DNA of 64,000 nt from Agrostemma githago (GCA_958450325.1 OY288262.1:10141081-10205080); one strand, 5' to 3'; positions 50,234-61,472 are shown, numbered from the stretch's first letter. Numbers and translations: made by a program. The notes: generated by a model from the sequence alone, not told the origin.

Positions 50234-51655
50234 TCATTGAGGCGCAGAAACAACGGTCAATAGCTTGTCTTGAGAATCTTGTAGTTCGACCCGTACAGGC
50301 GAAAACTCCACCTTAACGTCAATACTATCATCCTCACACAAGCCTACCAACCCCAAATTATCCAGATGATCATCGAATGAACCAAACTGGATGTGCCTCG
50401 ACGTATCGCCCAAACATCTAAGTCGCGTATGCCCCAACTTAGACCCAAGAGAGCCAGACGAACGACTACTCGGTGCACCAACAGTCAACACAGTACCACG
50501 AAGGACATAAAGTGCTCCTTCCCTGACACCTCTCCAAGTAGCCAATGAACCTTTACCCACGCACAAAGTTCCACCATCACCTTGAAAACTGTAGACCTGG
50601 TCGACTAGCATTCCAAGTGACACAAGATTTCTCTTCAACTTTGGAACATGCCTAACACCCTCTAGGAAGACAACAACATCATCATGTGTTTTAACCCGAA
50701 TAGTCCCGACTCCCACTATCTCACAAATGGACCCGTCACCCATAGTAACACTATCCCCATGTAAAGCTTCGTAAGACTCGAACCATTCCCTAACAGGACA
50801 CATATGGAAAACGCACCCCGTGTCTAGAATCCAACTATCCAAAGGACGTGGAACAACATCAACAACGAGAACTAAATCTTCCTCAGAGTTGCACTCGGCA
50901 CTTTTATGTGCAACGACAGAAACACCAGCATCCTTCAACCTAGGGCACTTGTCTTTCCAATGACCAGGTTCCTTACAATAATTGCAGACATCTTTTCGAG
51001 ATTTCCTAGACTTTGTTTTACCCTTACTAGGTTCCTCCGACTTCACAACAAGCCCCATAGGACTACTGTCTACAATATTACCCGAAGCTACTCGGCGCAA
51101 ATCCCTAGTGTGAAGCGCTGACCTCACTTCCTCCAGGGTCAAAGTATCTTTACCAACCACAAATGACTCAACAAAAGTCTCAAACGAATTTGGTAAAGAA
51201 ACTAACAAAATCAAGGCAGCATCCTCATCATCTATCTTAACATCTATATTACGCAAATCAAGTAAAATAGAGTTAAGTCGGTCTAGATGTTCCTTCAGAG
51301 ACGTACCTTCCTGCATACGAAGACCGAACAAACGCTGCTTTAGAAGCAACTTGTTGGTTAGAGTCTTTGTCATGTACAAGGACTCGAACTTCAACCACAA
51401 ACCAACGACAGTTTCTTCATCGGCAACCTCAATAATCACATCATCAGATAAACATAACAAAATTAAAGAATGCGCCTTCTCCTCCAAGGCCACCTCTGCT
51501 TCTGTCTTCGCCTTATCTTGTGATTTTTCTTTTGCCTTTGACAGAACAGACCAGACGCCTTGCTGTCTCAGCAAAGCTCTCATCTTCAACTGCCACAACC
51601 CAAAACTATTACTCCCGGTGAACTTATCAACGTTTAAAACTGTTGCTCCGGACAT
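50234..51655 (-). CDS. gag: Copia-C Gag-protease polyprotein
   Basis: The frame is intact, 473 residues. It starts MSGATVLNVDKFTGSNSFGL at the ATG 77 bases downstream of the primer-binding site. Residues about 1-200 form the Copia gag (UBN2-like) domain with LLKQRLFGLRMQEG and LDRLNSILLDL. A CCHC zinc knuckle (CNYCKEPGHWKDKC) follows near 227. The protease motif is WILDTGCVFHMCP near 274, with cysteine after DTG where serine or alanine is usual. The frame ends soon after the protease and before a complete integrase zinc-binding domain, with a divergent tail. It would form capsids for its own RNA but needs RT and integrase in trans. Open despite lost pol, which argues for selection or recent origin. 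Confidence 0.9.
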   Translation of the reverse strand: MSGATVLNVDKFTGSNSFGLWQLKMRALLRQQGVWSVLSKAKEKSQDKAKTEAEVALEEKAHSLILLCLSDDVIIEVADEETVVGLWLKFESLYMTKTLTNKLLLKQRLFGLRMQEGTSLKEHLDRLNSILLDLRNIDVKIDDEDAALILLVSLPNSFETFVESFVVGKDTLTLEEVRSALHTRDLRRVASGNIVDSSPMGLVVKSEEPSKGKTKSRKSRKDVCNYCKEPGHWKDKCPRLKDAGVSVVAHKSAECNSEEDLVLVVDVVPRPLDSWILDTGCVFHMCPVREWFESYEALHGDSVTMGDGSICEIVGVGTIRVKTHDDVVVFLEGVRHVPKLKRNLVSLGMLVDQVYSFQGDGGTLCVGKGSLATWRGVREGALYVLRGTVLTVGAPSSRSSGSLGSKLGHTRLRCLGDTSRHIQFGSFDDHLDNLGLVGLCEDDSIDVKVEFSPVRVELQDSQDKLLTVVSAPQ

Positions 51656-51708
51656 CTTCTCGCCAAAAAATCAACAGACCCAAATAGCGCCTAACTCAGC
51701 GTAAGCAG

Positions 51709-51729
51709 AACCTGGAGCTCTGATACCAG
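51709..51729 (-). other. Copia-C primer-binding site (initiator tRNA-Met)
   Basis: On the minus strand ACTGGTATCAGAGCTCC lies just inside the 5' LTR and matches initiator tRNA-Met. Confidence 0.88.
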
Positions 51730-51734
51730 TTTGT

Positions 51735-52196
51735 TGTAACGGAGGCGTCCCGTTACCAACGGTTTGTTGACTACACGAGAAGAACAAAACAACGAACAAA
51801 CAATATTTAAACTGAGACACGGAATTATGTGGTTCACCAGCAAAATCACTGGTTACGTCCACATCGACAAGGAGAACAATATTCACTACTATGGAGATAA
51901 TAGTACAACTCCGAGAAACTCTCTCTAAGACGATGCTTAAGAGATTCCAATTTTGGGTTGATTACTAAGATGGAAGGGTGATCTCTATTTATACAAAAAG
52001 AATCACCTCCACTTAGTTCATCTATCGATGTGGGACAACTTTTTCTATTTATATATAGAAAAACTACCACTTCCAACTATTCTTTAGATGTGGGACAAAC
52101 CACACCCTTCACAAAATACATCATCTTATTTCAACACCTAGTTCGACATTCAACTCGAGTCTCGAATACGACAATTGCTAGTCATTAATCATAACA
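51735..52196 (-). repeat. Copia-C 5' LTR
   Basis: The copy is 462 bp, about 98 percent identical to the 3' LTR by visible differences. Confidence 0.92.
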
Positions 52197-52414
52197 ATAT
52201 ATATATATAACGTGAGGCAGGACAACTTCTTACACCCATAAAGGCAGCATCTGGACCATTAGATTAAGATCTGATCTAACGATCCAGATTAAAAGACTAA
52301 AAAACACGCGCTGCTTCTCTCCACCTTCTAAAACCCTATCATTTGAACACTACTACTTTCTCTCTCTACTTTGAAAACCTCTGAAATTCATTACCGTGTA
52401 ATTCTGCACCTTCA
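52197..52414. other. Upstream region of the FAR1/MULE-type gene
   Basis: A short TA tract is followed by 200 bp ahead of the start codon. It holds an inverted repeat (atctgg...ccagat around ttagatt/atctaa, about 52248-52288). No MULE terminal repeat was recognised, so the left end of any parent element is undefined. Confidence 0.4.
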
Positions 52415-55395
52415 ATGGCTAGTAATTATGCATCTTCAATGACGACTGATCCTTCATCAAAGCGTCGAAAATTAGATACAAATGAAAATCCTTCAACTAC
52501 TTCAGATTTAGGTCTGAAAATTTCTATTTATTCTAAAATTCAATTTCAGATTTTAAGTCCGATTCTTAATTTATTTATGCTGTGATTCGTTTTTTGAATG
52601 TAGTGAATAGTCAAGAAACAACTGCAACATGTTCGATGATGGGCGATTCTAATATATTAGGTAAAATATTTCATTAATTCATCTATTTTTCAATTTTAGT
52701 TTATATTACTTCATCAATTTAATTGCTTTAATTTTTCATAGAAAGGTATCTTATATTGTTTGGTTTATAGTTAAAGCAGTTGCTGCTTTGATGTAGATAA
52801 CTTAATATGTGTTTTTCATGTCGAAAATTGTTCACACTTAAAGCAGTTGCTTCTGTGATGTACATAAGTTAATATATGTTGTACATGTTGAGAATTTTTC
52901 ATAGTTAAAGCAATTGCTGCTTTGATGTAGATAACTTAATATCTGGTGTACATGTTTAGAACTGTTCATAGTTAAAGAAGTTGCTGCTTTGCTGTAGATA
53001 ACTTAGTATCTGTTGTACATGTTGACAATTGTTCATAGTTAAAGCAGTTGCTGCTTTGATGTATATAACTTAATATATGTTGTACATGTTGAGAATTGTT
53101 CATAATTTTGAGGTAGAATTTAATATTATGTCTTAAATTTACATAGATACTCCCGAACCTAAGCAAGATTTGAAGATACCAAGTTGTTCCAAAGACTTGA
53201 AACCTTATGTGGGTCAATTTTTTTTGGAATTGGAAGAAGCATTTCAATTTTATTCCAAGTACGCAACTGCTGGTGGCTTCATTGCTAGGAAGAGCACTGG
53301 ACGCACTAGTCGTGGTATTGTTAAAAAAAGTACATTGTCTGCAATAGAGAAGGTGATTATGAACATAAGGGACACCAGCAAAGAAGGGAGATAACAAGAA
53401 TTCTTTGTATAGCCAGAATCATCTTGGACAGAACATCTGATGGGTGATACAAAATCACAGAATTTTTAATGAAGGACATAACCATTATTTGAACACACCT
53501 TCCACAATGATGCACCTTAAAAAGGCAAGGAAACTCACCATTTTGCAAAAAAAGATGATCATTGACAACTCCATGGTGAACCAAGGTGCTGTTAAAACTT
53601 TCAGAATGTTCAAGCAGTTCGTAAAGGGTTATAAGTATGTAGGTGCATCAAAGGTTGATTTTAAAATTTTTGGTAGAGATATAAAGAAGTTCATCAAGGA
53701 CTCTGATGGACAAATGTTCATTGAGATCCTTATGAAAAAGAAATCCCTCTGTGACTCTTTTTATTTCGACTTTGATGTTGATGATGAACAAAGGATCACT
53801 CGTTTATTTTGGGCTGACCCTATAATGATAAAGAACTACATGTTATTTGGTGATATGGTGTCTTTCGACACTACGTATAACATGAATAAGTACAAGATGA
53901 TCTTTGCTCCCTTCACGGGTATAGATCATCACAAGAAATGTGTCACATTTGCTGCTGGCCTTGTTGAGAGAGAGAATGGTGAGAGCATTTCTTATTGCTA
54001 TCTTTGTCATTTTTTTTGTTCAGAAGATAATACGTGATGCACATAAGCAATTTTATTATACTGTCTCCTCAATGCACATGCAGGTAACGACTTTGCTTGG
54101 CTGTTTAAAAACATTATAAAGGCAATGTGAGGTACTTTTCCTTCATTATCACTGATCCGGATTTGGGAATCAAAGCTGGGGTGAAGGAGGTTTTTGGAAG
54201 CCACATATTTCACAGATTGTGCATGTGGCACATCATGAAGAAAGTAGCAGATAAAGTGGGTTCGAAAATATGCACTGAAACTGATTTTCTCAAGGATCTA
54301 AATGCTGTTGTTTGGGGTGAGGATGTAAACCCGACTCAGTTTGAACAGATGTGGCAGGATCTTATTACTAAGTACAATATTGAGGAAAATGAGTGGCTTC
54401 AGGAGATATTTGAGATGCGAGAGAAGTGGATACCAGCTTACCACCGTGACCTATTTCTTTCAGGGTTGATGAGGACAACTTCAAGGTCTGAGTCTGAGAA
54501 TAACTTCTTCAACAACTTCACGAATCCTCATCTGACACTTGTTGAGTTTTACATGAGGTTTGACAGTGCCATTGATGCCCAAAGATGGGAGCAGTCCAAG
54601 CTGATTGCTGAATCTAAGAGCACTTATGCTGCTTTGATCAGTCTATTTTCTCTTGAAAAACATGCTTATGAAATCTACACACGAACTGTCTTCTATGACT
54701 TGCAGAAAGAGTTAAAGACATCCATGTACAATTGTGGTGTTGATGAGAATATAAACGAGGATGGTGTTGAACATATATCTATACAGAACAACATCAAAAA
54801 TAGGGTATATGTAGTTGAATATACACCTGCAGAAGAGAAAATTGTCTGTGCCTGCAAGATGTTTGAGCAGCGTGGACTGTTGTGTCGTCATGCTCTTTGG
54901 GTCCTGAAAGAAAGAGGTGCCAAAAGGATACCTAATTCATATCTACTTCCTCGTTGGAACAAGTTTTCAACATCCAGGGAAATGTTTGATGCAAATGGCA
55001 CACTTCTTTCTGATTATCGGTCATCAGATGGAATAAAAACAAAGATTGCAGAATTATGGACTGAAATTTTTGATTGTGTGACTGTGGTTGAGAACAAGGA
55101 AGAGAAGGTGGATGAACTCTTAGAAGTAGTGAGAGCACTCAAGGAGAAGGTTGTGGAAGAAGGAACAAACCTGCGAAATGACAAGAGGTCTGAGATCGAG
55201 TTTTTGATGGGTGCCACTATTCCCACTGACATTAAGATCTTGCCTCCAAACCAGTGTAAAACTAAAGGTTCTGGAAGGTGACTTTTTTCGTCCAAAGAAA
55301 AAGCCACGAAAGAACATAAGAAGCCTCATCGGAAGTGCAATGCTTGTGGAGAGATGGGATACCATGATTCAAGAAATTGTCCTGGCAAAGTGTAA
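52415..55395 (+). pseudogene. FAR1-related / MULE-type transposase gene, decayed
   Basis: Proposed exons are 52415-52511 (MASNYASSMTTDPSSKRRKL), 52604-52660, 53147-53978 and 54084-55395. All introns have GT...AG ends and consistent phase. Exon 3 carries the FAR1 DNA-binding domain (FYSKYATAGGFIARKS; later CIARI and EGHNHYL) and the start of the MULE domain (LFWADPIMIKNYMLFGD, VSFDTTYNMNKYKMI). Exon 4 continues FAWLFKNIIKAM, FIITDPDLGIK and RTTSRSESENNFF, a SWIM finger (CACKMFEQRGLLCRHAL) and, in a shifted frame, a C-terminal CCHC knuckle (CNACGEMGYHDSRNC). Frameshifts near 53365, 53470 and 54140 and stops near 53442 and 54130 disable it. FAR1/FHY3 transcription factors derive from such transposases; a transposon gene is more likely here given the repeats. 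Confidence 0.85.
52767..53107. repeat. Five copies of a 68 bp repeat in intron 2
   Basis: The unit starts agttaaagcagttgctgctt and includes atgttgtacatgttgagaat. Five copies lie head to tail between exons 2 and 3 of the FAR1-type gene. Related, more diverged copies lie 3' of the gene (55575-55700 and 63453-63830), so the family brackets the coding region. Confidence 0.85.
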
Positions 55396-55700
55396 TCATA
55401 ATACATTCTCTTAATTTTACTCAATTTTAATATATTCTAAATATAATAAATTGTCCAGAGTTACATTAAGTACATTATACTTTTATCAAGTACACTTGAT
55501 TTCAATTTAAAATTATTTATATGAACATCTCTATTTGAATTTATGTTCAGCAATTCTACTTATTTCTTCTACTTATTATACAACAGATATAGATGATTAA
55601 AACAATGTTTGTTTTGATGTACATAAGTTAACATCCGTTGTACATGTTCAAAATTTGAACATTGTCAAAAGCACTGTCTGTTTTGACGTGCATGTTCAAA
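55396..55700. repeat. 3' flank of the FAR1-type gene with 68 bp repeat relatives
   Basis: After the gene's last stop this AT-rich flank contains gttttgatgtacataagtta and ttgtacatgttcaaaatttg from about 55575, related to the intron repeats. LINE-2 interrupts the last copy after ttcaaa. Confidence 0.6.
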
Positions 55701-55710
55701 GTTTATTAAG

Positions 55711-58227
55711 GTGAATGATAAGATAAGAAGAGCTCAATACTGGATTACAGTAGTTTATGGGTTTAATAAGCCTGCTGAGAGAAGTTGTCTTTGGAATATA
55801 ATTAAAGAATATAAGAAGCAGATTAATGGAGGATGGATTATTTGGGGGGATTTCAATAATATCCTTCATTCAGGGGACAGAATTGGGGCGCCTACAACTT
55901 TGGCTGAGGTGAGGAGATTTCAGTATTGTGTTACAGACTGTGAGGTAGAAGAAGTCAAATCTTCAGGTTCTTTATATACTTGGAATAACAAGCATGAGGA
56001 GGGAATTAGAGTGTTTAGCAGGATTGATAGAGTTTTTATTAATGCTGAGTGGCTGCAATTATTTCCGGATTCTAGTGGGCTTTTTCTCCCTGAGGGGTTG
56101 TATGACCATTGTCCTTGTATTGTCTCTCTTGAAGCTGGTAGGAGAATGAAGAAGGCCAGTTTTAAGTACTATAATATGTGGGCATTGCATGAGAAGTTTC
56201 AGGAGATTATCCAGGGGGTGTGGCAGCAACAGGTGATAGGGTGTCCAATGTATAGATTGGTGAGGAGACTTAAGTTGGCTAAGGGTGAATTAAGGAGACT
56301 TAATAGGGGTCAGTTTTCTGAAGTTCAGAAGAAATATCAAATTAAGAAGATTGAATTGGCTGAAGTTCAGAAACAGTTGCAGATGGTTCCTAGGGATATT
56401 GATGTGAGTCTGCAAGAGAGAGCACTGGCTAAAGAGGTCATCTTGCTGGAGAAAGCTAGTCAGTCTTTCCTGAAACAAAAGGCAAAGTGTGCTTGGGTAC
56501 AGGAAGGGGATGATAACACTGCCTATTTTCATTCTTGTATTAAGAGAAGGAGAGCCAATAATAAGGTGGTGACAATCAAGGATGAGATGGGGAAGACTTT
56601 GATTGATTTGGATGAGATAAATCAGGCGTTTGAAAGGTACTATGTGGCTTTGTTGGGCACTAGTACTGAGGTGACGAAAGTTCATACACCTACTGTTAGG
56701 AAGGGAAGAGTGGTTACTGAAATACAGGCTGCAGATTTAATTAAACCTGTAACGGAGGTGGAGATTAAGCAGTGTTTGTTTGACATTTCTGGAGACAAAA
56801 GCCCTGGTCCTGACGGCTATACGAGTCAATTTTTTAAGGATTCTTGGGCAATTGTTGGTCCAAGTGTTGTAATTGCAGTTCAGGATTTTTTCAAAAATGG
56901 AAAGTTGCTTAAGCAGCTAAATCATACTCTACTCATGCTTATTCCTAAAATTGTTGTTCCTGAGAATGTTACGCAATTTAGGCCCATTGCTTGCTGTAAT
57001 ACAGTGTATAAGTGCATCACGAAGATCCTTAGCAAGAGGTTAGGTAAGATGCTGCCCGATATCATTAGTCAAAATCAAAGTGGGTTTGTTCAAGGTAGGG
57101 AAATTGTGGAAAATATCCTTATTTGTCAAGATTTGGTAAGGCTTTATGGGAGGAAAGTGTGCTCGCCTAGATGTTTGATGAAGATCGACTTAAGAAAGGC
57201 TTATGACTCTATTGAATGGTCATTTCTTCAGGAAATGATGATTGCTCTTAGGTTGCCTCAGAAGTTTGTTGACCTTGTGATGGAGTGTGTGAGTACTACT
57301 AGCTTCTCTTTGGTTTTGAATGGAGAAAGTTTTGGATATTTTAAAGGGAAACGGGGTCTAAGGCAAGGGGATCCCCTCTCCCCTTTGCTTTTTGCTATAT
57401 GTATGGAGTACTTATCTAGAATTTTGGTGGAAGTTCAAGGTTTTGAAGGGTTTAAATACCACTCTATGTGTAAAAGAATGAAGATGGCGCATTTGTGTTT
57501 TGCGGACGACTTATTGTTATTCTCGTATGGAGATAGGCCATCTGTTACGATTTTGATGAGAGCTTTCCTCACGTTCTCTAGGGCTTCTGGGTTGATAATG
57601 AATAAGGATAAATGGGAGATTTATATGAATGGCACTAGGGATGTGGCAGGTATCTTGCGAATCACAGGCATGACTTTGGGTAGGCTTCCTTTTAAGTACC
57701 TTGGGATTCCTATATCATATAAGAAGCTGGGTGTGCTTGATTGCAATGTGATTATTGAGAAGATTGTTGCTCGTATTAGATCTTTGGGTGCTAAACACTT
57801 GTCGTATGGAGGAAGATTAACTCTAGTGAACTCGGTCTTGCATAGTATTCATATCTATTGGGCTAGAGTATTCTTGTTGCCTAAAACGGTGTTGAGGAAA
57901 GTGGATGACATTTGCAGGAACTTTCTTTGGAAAGGGACTGATATTTATGTTTCATCACCGTTGATTGGATGGAAGCATGTTTGTACTGAGAAAAAATACG
58001 GGAGGCGAGGAATTAAAGATGCGGTTGATTGGAACATTGCTGCTATGGCCAAATATGTTTGGTGGATAGCACAAAAGAAGGATCATTTGTGGGTAAGGTG
58101 GATTCATTCTAATTTTTTAAAGGGGACTGATTGGAGGCAAATGCATACAAATACTAATTCTAGTTGGTCTTGGAGGAGATTGTGTACTGTTAAGCATAAG
58201 TTCATTAGTGGTTATACTCAAAACTAG
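55711..58227 (+). CDS. ORF2: LINE-2 ORF2 fragment: endonuclease C-terminal part and reverse transcriptase
   Basis: The frame is open for 838 residues. The endonuclease part keeps WIIWGDFNNI, SGSLYTWNNK, FSRIDRVF and DHCPCIVSL, i.e. the catalytic residues replaced in LINE-1 are intact here. RT shows FRPIACCNTVYKCI, QSGFVQGREIVENIL, KIDLRKAYDSIEW, GLRQGDPLSPLLFAICMEY and FADDLLLF (FADD at 597-600). The nominal start at 55711 is not a native start; it is a codon in the truncated domain. A TAG at 58225-58227 ends the frame, and coding similarity goes on beyond it. A long ORF on the other strand at 56290-56685 is an antisense shadow. Confidence 0.9.
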   Translation: MNDKIRRAQYWITVVYGFNKPAERSCLWNIIKEYKKQINGGWIIWGDFNNILHSGDRIGAPTTLAEVRRFQYCVTDCEVEEVKSSGSLYTWNNKHEEGIRVFSRIDRVFINAEWLQLFPDSSGLFLPEGLYDHCPCIVSLEAGRRMKKASFKYYNMWALHEKFQEIIQGVWQQQVIGCPMYRLVRRLKLAKGELRRLNRGQFSEVQKKYQIKKIELAEVQKQLQMVPRDIDVSLQERALAKEVILLEKASQSFLKQKAKCAWVQEGDDNTAYFHSCIKRRRANNKVVTIKDEMGKTLIDLDEINQAFERYYVALLGTSTEVTKVHTPTVRKGRVVTEIQAADLIKPVTEVEIKQCLFDISGDKSPGPDGYTSQFFKDSWAIVGPSVVIAVQDFFKNGKLLKQLNHTLLMLIPKIVVPENVTQFRPIACCNTVYKCITKILSKRLGKMLPDIISQNQSGFVQGREIVENILICQDLVRLYGRKVCSPRCLMKIDLRKAYDSIEWSFLQEMMIALRLPQKFVDLVMECVSTTSFSLVLNGESFGYFKGKRGLRQGDPLSPLLFAICMEYLSRILVEVQGFEGFKYHSMCKRMKMAHLCFADDLLLFSYGDRPSVTILMRAFLTFSRASGLIMNKDKWEIYMNGTRDVAGILRITGMTLGRLPFKYLGIPISYKKLGVLDCNVIIEKIVARIRSLGAKHLSYGGRLTLVNSVLHSIHIYWARVFLLPKTVLRKVDDICRNFLWKGTDIYVSSPLIGWKHVCTEKKYGRRGIKDAVDWNIAAMAKYVWWIAQKKDHLWVRWIHSNFLKGTDWRQMHTNTNSSWSWRRLCTVKHKFISGYTQN

Positions 58228-58355
58228 TGGATTAAGGTGGGGAATGAGTATACAGTAAAGATGGGTTATGAGTGGTTAAGGGAAACGAGAACTGAAGTGC
58301 AGTGGCATAAGATGGTGTGGCACAAGCTGGTACAATCGAATAACAGATTAACAGA

Positions 58356-58793
58356 TTGATTGCTTGGATTGTAATGAATAACAGATTACAGACGAATGCT
58401 AGGTTGCTGAAATGGGGGTTGAATACTAACTCTTCCTGCTGGCTGTGTGAAGAAGAGATTGAAGATCAACAACATTTGTTTTTCAAGTGTCAATACAGCA
58501 GAAGGTGTTTGCTTATCGTGGAGGATTGGGTGAAGTGCCGGATTCCTGTGACTGATACTTGGGACTGGTGGAGAAATATTGCCGGGCTGCAGAGATTAGT
58601 CAAGAGGACAATAGGAAGCATTTTGATGGCTTTGGTTTATCACATATGGCAGGCTAGGAATGTTAGCAAACATGACCGGTTGTTGGTAAGGCCTGAGGAA
58701 GTCATTCGAAGAATCAAGTTCGAGATTGGATATAGAGTTCGATTCTTTCTAGATGAAAACAATTTGAGACATGTTGAGTATATAGTGCAGTAG
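58356..58793 (+). CDS. LINE-2 C-terminal zf-RVT segment
   Basis: The frame encodes 145 residues, with CWLCEEEIEDQQHLFFKC, the zinc-binding block found at the end of plant L1 ORF2, followed by MALVYHIWQARNVSKH. It is separated from the main frame by a stop and a frameshift around 58227-58356. Ends 123 bp before the poly(A) tail. Confidence 0.85.
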   Translation: MIAWIVMNNRLQTNARLLKWGLNTNSSCWLCEEEIEDQQHLFFKCQYSRRCLLIVEDWVKCRIPVTDTWDWWRNIAGLQRLVKRTIGSILMALVYHIWQARNVSKHDRLLVRPEEVIRRIKFEIGYRVRFFLDENNLRHVEYIVQ

Positions 58794-60308
58794 GAGACTG
58801 AAAGTCTGAGTATGGGGGTGTTTTACTTGCCATAGAGTTGTATGATGGTGAGAAACAATGTAATTCTTCCTATGATTATTAATATAACTTCTTACAGTTT
58901 TCACCAAAAAAAAAAATTTGTACATACACTACTACATAAATAGCTTTAGAGAACTGTTAAAAGAGGCATTAGAGAACGCATTTGGACCGTTTTCTAACTC
59001 AGCGTTCTCTATTGAATAGAGAATGGCTGGAGGATGCGTTCTATATGTGACAAAATAGAGAACACATGTGTCAGAGAGGTGTTATCTTTTCTATGGTTAT
59101 AGAGAATGCTCTTTTAAGTTAGGTGTTATCTTTCCCATACTTTAGATAACGCCTATCTTTGATGACAGTTCTATTTTCCCATATTATAGAGAACGGTGGG
59201 ATAGATAACCATTCTCTAGCTTTTTCCTTTAAAAAAAATCTATTTTAATGGTACGAATAATGTAGTTAAATTGCAATACACTTTAATTGATACCCAAAGT
59301 ACTCGTATAACATAAATAATTAGTACATTATGTAAAAATAATACCAATTCAAATATAGAGTAATTATTATTAGGGATCCTTACTATTAATCATAATAATA
59401 CAATGTTTATACGGATGACTAATAAGTAGATCAACATACTCGTATTCCACACGGTATGATAACTATACAAGATCAAATCGACTACCAATACAATACACCT
59501 GCTGTGGACATGACATAGGTCCACCCCGACGCGGCCACGCGCGGGTTTGGGTAAGCGAATGAATCTCCATATGAGAAGGATCGAATTGAAATTTAGGTCT
59601 ATATGGAGTCGCCACCGAATTTTATGGTTATTCGGAACCGTTCGAGCCCACTCTATGTCATAGTGGGCCGTATACAAAATACGGCCCATTTCCGATGTCA
59701 GAGTTTATCGGGCTCGTCCCTTTGCATATCGATATAGATGCCGACTTGAGCGGTTAATCGTATATTGAATGACTCTCGTGCGCCAACGGTTTCGGGCATC
59801 CGGAAACCGAGGTTCTGAGTAAGGGGTGAGGGTACGTGTTGGGAAGCCCACGAAGGACACCCAACCCCGCCCGCACTTTAGCGGCCTCTACTAAGAACTC
59901 GAATGACATTCTAATACGCGTGCTAGTAAAACGGGAAAAATGATATGCAAAGATTTATTTTCCCTAAACATGCGAATGTAATTGAAAGGGTTTCTAAGTC
60001 AATTTAATGCAACTAAAATTAACGTCAAAGTTGTATTTTAGCATGCGGGTTCATTTAGTATAATAAACGAATAATAATTAAATTGACAAAAGAAACAAAA
60101 AACGCGTTAGTAACGATATAGCGATATAACGAATAATAACGGTTTGCAAATATTGAATTGAATTGAAAAGATGCAAATATGAGGATGCATGATTTGAAAA
60201 GATAGTATACACGTGATTAATTTTGCACATGTTGACCTAAGTCGTAAAATACTATCGAGTTTGAAAAATAGAATAATGTACGACTCGTGTTTGAGTCGTT
60301 ATGAGGCC

Positions 60309-60528
60309 ACTCGATCGAGTGGTCGATGGACTCGATCGAGTGGAACCAAAAAAAATGATTCTGTTTTGCGTCAAAGACCGTACTCGGTCGAGTTATTGAC
60401 TAACTCGGTCGAGTACATGGCCACTCGACCGAGTCACTGTGAGACTCGATCGAGTGGGTGTCATAATTTGCTTTCTGACTCGATGTTAGGGTGTCACTCG
60501 ATCGAGTGACTAAGGCACTCGGTCGAGT
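60309..60528. promoter_or_regulatory. Eight-copy palindrome cluster in the solo LTR
   Basis: ACTCGRYCGAGT occurs at 60309, 60330, 60382, 60403, 60423, 60444, 60496 and 60517, spaced 21, 52, 21, 20, 21, 52 and 21 bases. The alternation of about 21 and 52 is regular. Function unknown; clustering of a perfect palindrome suggests a protein-binding array. Confidence 0.65.
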
Positions 60529-61322
60529 GGCACCTGTGCGAACTTTGTTCGTTTGCAATTTAATTATTGATTTTGAAATTGCTTTTGATTTATGATAATT
60601 CGACGGTTTTACCGAATCGGACATAAATATTGCATAATTTATGTTCGACTTGGTTTTTTTATAAATCGCGAATTTTGTTGAACCGAATATAAATATTGTT
60701 GAATTTATACCCGATTCTAAATTTGGAGTACTCGCTGTATCCCATATTCAATTATTTGAATCGATATGGAATATTAGAGTGAAGTAGAAAAAATAAATAA
60801 ATTGATTTTAGTCGTTTTAAATTAATTATCGTGATATGAGTAAATCACGTTAATTAATTCATATGGCTTGATTGTTAGATTCGATATCCAACTACGGAAT
60901 TGGTATCGAATCCAAAATCGATGCTTTACTTGAATAAATAAATAAAAAAACTTGATTCCCTCGACTTCTCCGACATCGAAATAAATCCCTAGGGATTGTG
61001 ATGTCGGATCCGTGTCAACGGGTTTCGACCCTTGTTAAAATTGATGTTTAAAGAAATTGATGGATGCAAAATTGATGATGATAACGACGAGAAATAATGA
61101 CGAATTCTTGTTTAAGTTGACTCATCTCAATAATCAAATAATCGGGGTACCGGGATAAGCGACCGTCAACGCTGTGTGCAGTACACTTGTATGTTCGTGT
61201 TTTCTTATCCCGATATCTCTCTTATTCGACACAAATCGATAAGTATTTTAATGTTTTGATGCTAACAATATTATCGATGTTATGATGCAATAATGATAAC
61301 GAGGTAAATAATAAAGATCGTA

Positions 61323-61329
<7 letters not shown>

Positions 61330-61353
<24 letters not shown>

Positions 61354-61379
61354 ACGTAATAATAATAATAATAATAAAC

Positions 61380-61426
<47 letters not shown>

Positions 61427-61427
61427 C

Positions 61428-61471
<44 letters not shown>
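61330..61471. repeat. (TAA)n microsatellite in the solo LTR
   Basis: About 45 TAA/AAT units are interrupted by four TAAACG variants. The leucine-rich ORF on the minus strand here is an artefact of the repeat. Confidence 0.93.

Positions 61472-61472
<1 letters not shown>

Larger units (their letters stand above)
38552..52196 (-). mobile_element. Copia-C: gag-protease-only Copia, split by Tat-2
   Basis: Two 462 bp LTRs (38552-39013 and 51735-52196) differ at about ten positions. The element sits in a TA microsatellite, so the 5 bp TSD (ATATA-like) cannot be set exactly. On the minus strand a tRNA-Met primer-binding site and a 473-codon gag-protease frame follow the 5' LTR. Integrase, RT and RNase H are absent. 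With Tat-2 (39639-50109) removed the interior is only about 2.2 kb. It belongs to the class of gag-carrying non-autonomous LTR elements. Confidence 0.9.
55701..58916 (+). mobile_element. LINE-2: 5'-truncated L1-type LINE
   Basis: It begins inside the endonuclease domain, so ORF1 and the start of ORF2 are missing, as usual for incomplete target-primed reverse transcription. It ends with ttttcacc and 11 A residues at 58916. The flanking host DNA (ttcaaa / atttgtacata) rejoins into the 68 bp-type repeat found at 63560-63600. LINE-1 has a similar 3' end (acc plus A run). Confidence 0.88.

Noticed and set aside
52415..55395. Calling this a functional FHY3/FAR1 transcription factor
   Set aside because: Several frameshifts and stops interrupt the conserved domains, and the setting is entirely transposon-derived.
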